Shown here: positions 5,943 through 8,526 of the stretch, piece after piece | How positions within the stretch are numbered: the stretch's first letter is position 1 | Layout: each line of letters begins with the position of its first letter | NCBI GenBank assembly: GCA_903854075.1 | Contig: CAINVI010000159.1 | Span: 1 to 8,526 of the forward strand | DNA from: Candidatus Pollutiaquabacter sp. | Lineage (GTDB): Bacteria; Bacteroidota; Bacteroidia; AKYH767-A; 2013-40CM-41-45 | Direction: 5' to 3' | DNA: 8,526 nt | Translations under genes and position numbers: made by a program | The notes under the pieces: model-generated | Told to the model about the DNA's origin: nothing | The model's database searches: none | What the model saw: only the letters and a program-made list of their open reading frames with translations

Positions 5943-7616
5943 CTACTCCAAGGAAACCTTTTGCTTCGACCAGGAATCCTTTAACTGTACCGTGCGATTA
6001 AACACCAGTCGATCAGGCGTCGATGCTGTATCCAGGCAGAAATAACCTTTCCGCATGAACTGAAATTTATCGTCAGCAGCAGCATTACGTAAGGAAGGTT
6101 CTGCCATGGCATTTGCAATTATTTCCAGGCTGTGCGGATTGATGTGATCCTTGAAATCGCCTTCCTCCGCTGCGGGATTTTCTACCCGGAACAACCGATC
6201 GTACAAGCGCACTTCACAGGGGACTGCAGTGGATTTGTTTACCCAGTGAATGGTTCCTTTTACATGGATTCCACTGGTGTCGTGGCCACTCTTACTCTCA
6301 GGAATATACGTACAACGAATCTCGGTGATATTCCCATTATCGTCCATCACATAATCGTCGCACTTGATGATATAAGCATGCTTCAAACGAACCATCAAGC
6401 CGGGAGCCAGGCGAAAATATTTTTTCTCGGGATTCAACTTGAAATCTTCCCGCTCGATCCAAAGCTCGCGACTGAACGGCAGTTCTCGTACTCCTCCGCC
6501 ATCTTCCAGTTCCGGATTGTTTTCGGCCGGCAAATTTTCTGTTGTTCCTTCCGGATAATTCGTAATCACCAGTTTCACCGGATCAAGTACGACCATAACC
6601 CGTTTCGCAATCGCATTGAGGTGTTCGCGCACACAGAACTCCAATACGCCAAAGTCTATCACGTTCTCACGACGCGCCACGCCAATCATTTCGGCAAAGC
6701 GACGAATACTTTCCGGAGTAAAGCCACGCCGACGAAGTCCGCTGATAGTAGGCATACGCGGATCATCCCATCCGCTCACGAACTTTTCTTGCACCAGTTG
6801 CAACAACCGGCGCTTACTCATTACTGTGAAATTGAGGTTGAGCCGTGCAAATTCGTACTGATGACTGGCAAAGATTTCGAGTTTTTCAATAAACCATTCG
6901 TACAGCGGACGGTGTACTTCAAATTCCAAGGTACAGATGGAATGTGTGATACGTTCTATTGAATCGGACTGTCCGTGTGCAAAATCATACATCGGATAAA
7001 TACACCACTCGTCGCCGGTACGGTGGTGCGCCGTGTGCTTGATTCGATACATCAGCGGATCACGCAAATGCATATTTGCTGCGGCCATATCGATTTTGGC
7101 GCGTAATACTTTTTCGCCGTCTTTGAATTCTCCCTTACGCATCCGCGCAAAAAGATCCAGGTTCTCTTCCACTGTGCGATCTCTGAACGGACTATTCTTT
7201 CCGGATTCGGTTGGCGTACCTTTCATTGCAGCAATCTCCTCCGCCGAAGAATCATCGACATACGCCAACCCTTTTTGAATCAACTGTCTTGCATATTCAT
7301 AGAGTTGCTCGAAATAGTCAGAAGCATAAAATTCATTGGCCCACTGGAAGCCCAGCCATTGAATATCCCGCTTGATACTCTCCACGTATTCGGTCTCTTC
7401 CTTTTCCGGATTGGTGTCGTCAAAACGCAGATTGGTTGTGCCGCCGAATTTTTTCGCCAGCCCGAAATTAAGACAGATGGATTTAGCATGACCAATATGC
7501 AGATAGCCGTTAGGCTCCGGCGGGAAACGCGTCAATACGCGTCCACCATGTTTGCCGTTATTCACATCTTCGGCTATGATTTCTTCCAGAAAATTTGGAC
7601 CTTTCTCGGTGCTCAT
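5943..7616 (-). CDS. glnS: Glutaminyl-tRNA synthetase
   Basis: A 557-residue class I aminoacyl-tRNA synthetase that charges tRNA-Gln directly with glutamine. The catalytic domain opens with RFPPEPNGYLHIGHAKSI, holding the HIGH motif (H40-H43). DDTNPEKE (66-73) lies in the ATP/amino-acid site, and DEWCIYPMYDFAHGQSDSIE (202-221) is the GlnRS-type glutamine pocket. The KMSKS-equivalent is VMSKRR (265-270). The beta-barrel anticodon-binding domains follow from about residue 340 to the end, with the conserved LRLKHAY-like stretch VRLKHAYIIKCD (409-420). Length is close to the E. coli enzyme, and there is no YqeY-type C-terminal extension. ATG at 7616 starts 38 nt after the gltX stop, so the two are probably one transcript. 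Presence of GlnRS implies direct glutaminylation in this organism. Confidence 0.98.
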   Translation of the reverse strand: MSTEKGPNFLEEIIAEDVNNGKHGGRVLTRFPPEPNGYLHIGHAKSICLNFGLAKKFGGTTNLRFDDTNPEKEETEYVESIKRDIQWLGFQWANEFYASDYFEQLYEYARQLIQKGLAYVDDSSAEEIAAMKGTPTESGKNSPFRDRTVEENLDLFARMRKGEFKDGEKVLRAKIDMAAANMHLRDPLMYRIKHTAHHRTGDEWCIYPMYDFAHGQSDSIERITHSICTLEFEVHRPLYEWFIEKLEIFASHQYEFARLNLNFTVMSKRRLLQLVQEKFVSGWDDPRMPTISGLRRRGFTPESIRRFAEMIGVARRENVIDFGVLEFCVREHLNAIAKRVMVVLDPVKLVITNYPEGTTENLPAENNPELEDGGGVRELPFSRELWIEREDFKLNPEKKYFRLAPGLMVRLKHAYIIKCDDYVMDDNGNITEIRCTYIPESKSGHDTSGIHVKGTIHWVNKSTAVPCEVRLYDRLFRVENPAAEEGDFKDHINPHSLEIIANAMAEPSLRNAAADDKFQFMRKGYFCLDTASTPDRLVFNRTVQLKDSWSKQKVSLE

Positions 7617-7648
7617 ACTTGAACGGATTACTTACATGATTTTTACTA

Positions 7649-7672
7649 CTGTCGTCAGGCTACTGCCGACAG
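7649..7672. repeat. Inverted repeat over the gltX stop codon
   Basis: CTGTCG (7649-7654) and CGACAG (7667-7672) are perfect 6-bp inverted arms with a 12-nt centre that holds the gltX stop codon (7655-7657). A smaller hairpin, GGC-AGTA-GCC, can form inside. No T-run follows, so it is unlikely to stop transcription into glnS; it might tune the gltX/glnS ratio or be chance. Confidence 0.3.
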
Positions 7673-8526
7673 GCGAATTAACGATTGACGAAGGCGGCGA
7701 ACTACTTCCTCGTTGCCCAACAGGGCGATCATTCCAAAAAGATGAACACCGCCGGCCTGGCCACTTACCATCACACGCAGGAGTTGCAGCAGATCTCCCG
7801 GTTTACGCTGGTGAGCAGCAGCCACTTCCTTGAAGATCGCTTCCGCTTGTTGCTCGCTAAACGCTGTCTCTTTTTCATAGGCAGCAATCACGGCATCAAA
7901 GACCGATGACAATTCCGGCTTCCAGCGCTTGGTAATTACCGTTTCGTCGTAATCGGTCGGCGCGATGAAAAGATAACTTCCTTTTTCGGTCATCTCCGAC
8001 TCGAACTGTACACGATCCTTCAGTAACTGCGCAGCTGTCTTCAAAAAACGATCGGACAAACGGACATCGGTATCTCCGAAACCGAAACGTGCTTTGACCA
8101 ATGCTTTTAACGAATGACCCAGTTGATCATCCGACTGAGCACGCAGGTAATGCTCGTTAAACCATTTCGTTTTTTCCGGATCGAACTTCGCACCGGACTT
8201 ACTTACACGCTCCAGCGAAAAGGCCTGCACCAATTCTTCCAGCGAGAAGATTTCCTGATCATCGCTCGGGTGCCAGCCGAGCAACGCGATGACGTTGATG
8301 AACGCTTCCTTATAATATCCCTTTTCGCGGTATCCGGAAGAAACCTCGCCGGTAACCGGATCGGTCCAATTCAACGGGAACACCGGAAATCCAAGACGAT
8401 CGCCATCCCGTTTACTCAATTTACCGTTTCCATCCGGCTTAAGTAACAACGGAAGATGTGCGAATTGCGGCATAACTGATTCCCAGCCGAGCGAACGATA
8501 CAGCAATACGTGTAACGGTGCTGACG
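7655..8526 (-). CDS. gltX: Glutamyl-tRNA synthetase, C-terminal part (5' end beyond the right edge)
   Basis: The visible 289 residues are the C-terminal part, somewhat over half, of GluRS, which charges tRNA-Glu with glutamate. The reading frame is open to the right edge, where it begins SAPLHVLLYRSLGWE, matching the family just before the KMSKS loop. The loop itself is GNGKLSKRDGD (visible residues 33-43, KLSKR at 35-39). The HIGH motif and most of the catalytic domain lie outside the window. After KLSKR comes the segment DPVTGEVSSGYREKGYY, then FINVIALLGWHP, then SGAKFDPEKTKWFN. I recognise this form from Bacteroidota GluRS proteins. The helical anticodon-binding region follows to the end. 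The frame contains an in-frame TTG at 8506, but this is not the start because homology continues upstream. It is the first visible gene of a likely gltX-glnS transcript. Confidence 0.96.
   Translation of the reverse strand, partial: SAPLHVLLYRSLGWESVMPQFAHLPLLLKPDGNGKLSKRDGDRLGFPVFPLNWTDPVTGEVSSGYREKGYYKEAFINVIALLGWHPSDDQEIFSLEELVQAFSLERVSKSGAKFDPEKTKWFNEHYLRAQSDDQLGHSLKALVKARFGFGDTDVRLSDRFLKTAAQLLKDRVQFESEMTEKGSYLFIAPTDYDETVITKRWKPELSSVFDAVIAAYEKETAFSEQQAEAIFKEVAAAHQRKPGDLLQLLRVMVSGQAGGVHLFGMIALLGNEEVVRRLRQSLIRLSAVA

Noticed and set aside
5921..5983. Possible small plus-strand peptide (GTG about 9 nt after AGGAG)
   Set aside because: Only about 20 codons, antisense to the end of glnS, and Bacteroidota rarely depend on Shine-Dalgarno sites.
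6132..6962. Plus-strand open frame of 276 codons inside glnS
   Set aside because: It is fully antisense to conserved GlnRS sequence and shows no domain features; long antisense frames are common in this codon context.

Overview
The window reads as ordinary chromosomal DNA of a member of the Bacteroidota, probably near the Chitinophagales or Sphingobacteriia. Three things suggest this. Shine-Dalgarno sequences are weak or absent before most genes. Several upstream regions fit the Bacteroidota sigma promoter form (TTG, about 19 nt, TAnnTTTG). The visible GltX has a segment after KLSKR (DP-GE-SSGYRE-GY) that I recall from this phylum. GC content is moderate, and I see no insertion sequence, CRISPR array or phage gene.

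Layout, left to right. A ComF-family phosphoribosyltransferase (minus) runs off the left edge. A 276-nt AT-rich divergent spacer follows, with two dyad symmetries in front of a NarL/FixJ-type response regulator (plus, 980-1642). Convergent to that gene is a class I SAM-dependent methyltransferase of the METTL21-like protein-methyltransferase group (minus, 1656-2336). Divergent from it, 47 nt away, is a family 2 glycosyltransferase (plus, 2384-3385) with an extra Rossmann-like C-terminal region. Six nucleotides further on, convergent, ends a soluble sensor histidine kinase (minus, 3392-4930). Its N-terminus is an HNOBA domain, the domain that follows the haem-NO-binding domain in animal soluble guanylate cyclases, and it is followed by PAS, HisKA and HATPase domains.

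The right half is housekeeping. A compact tRNA-Cys(GCA) unit on the minus strand has a candidate promoter, an encoded CCA end and an intrinsic terminator. Then come folB (dihydroneopterin aldolase), glnS (glutaminyl-tRNA synthetase) and the C-terminal part of gltX (glutamyl-tRNA synthetase), all on the minus strand. Transcription runs gltX, glnS, folB. gltX and glnS are 38 nt apart and probably co-transcribed; folB has its own likely promoter in a 158-nt gap.

Functionally the window joins aminoacylation (GluRS, GlnRS, tRNA-Cys) and folate synthesis (FolB) to a loosely arranged signalling and envelope section (kinase, response regulator, glycosyltransferase, methyltransferase). The kinase and response regulator are not adjacent and their pairing is only a hypothesis. 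The most unusual item is the HNOBA-containing kinase, which has no H-NOX domain in the same protein or in the window.
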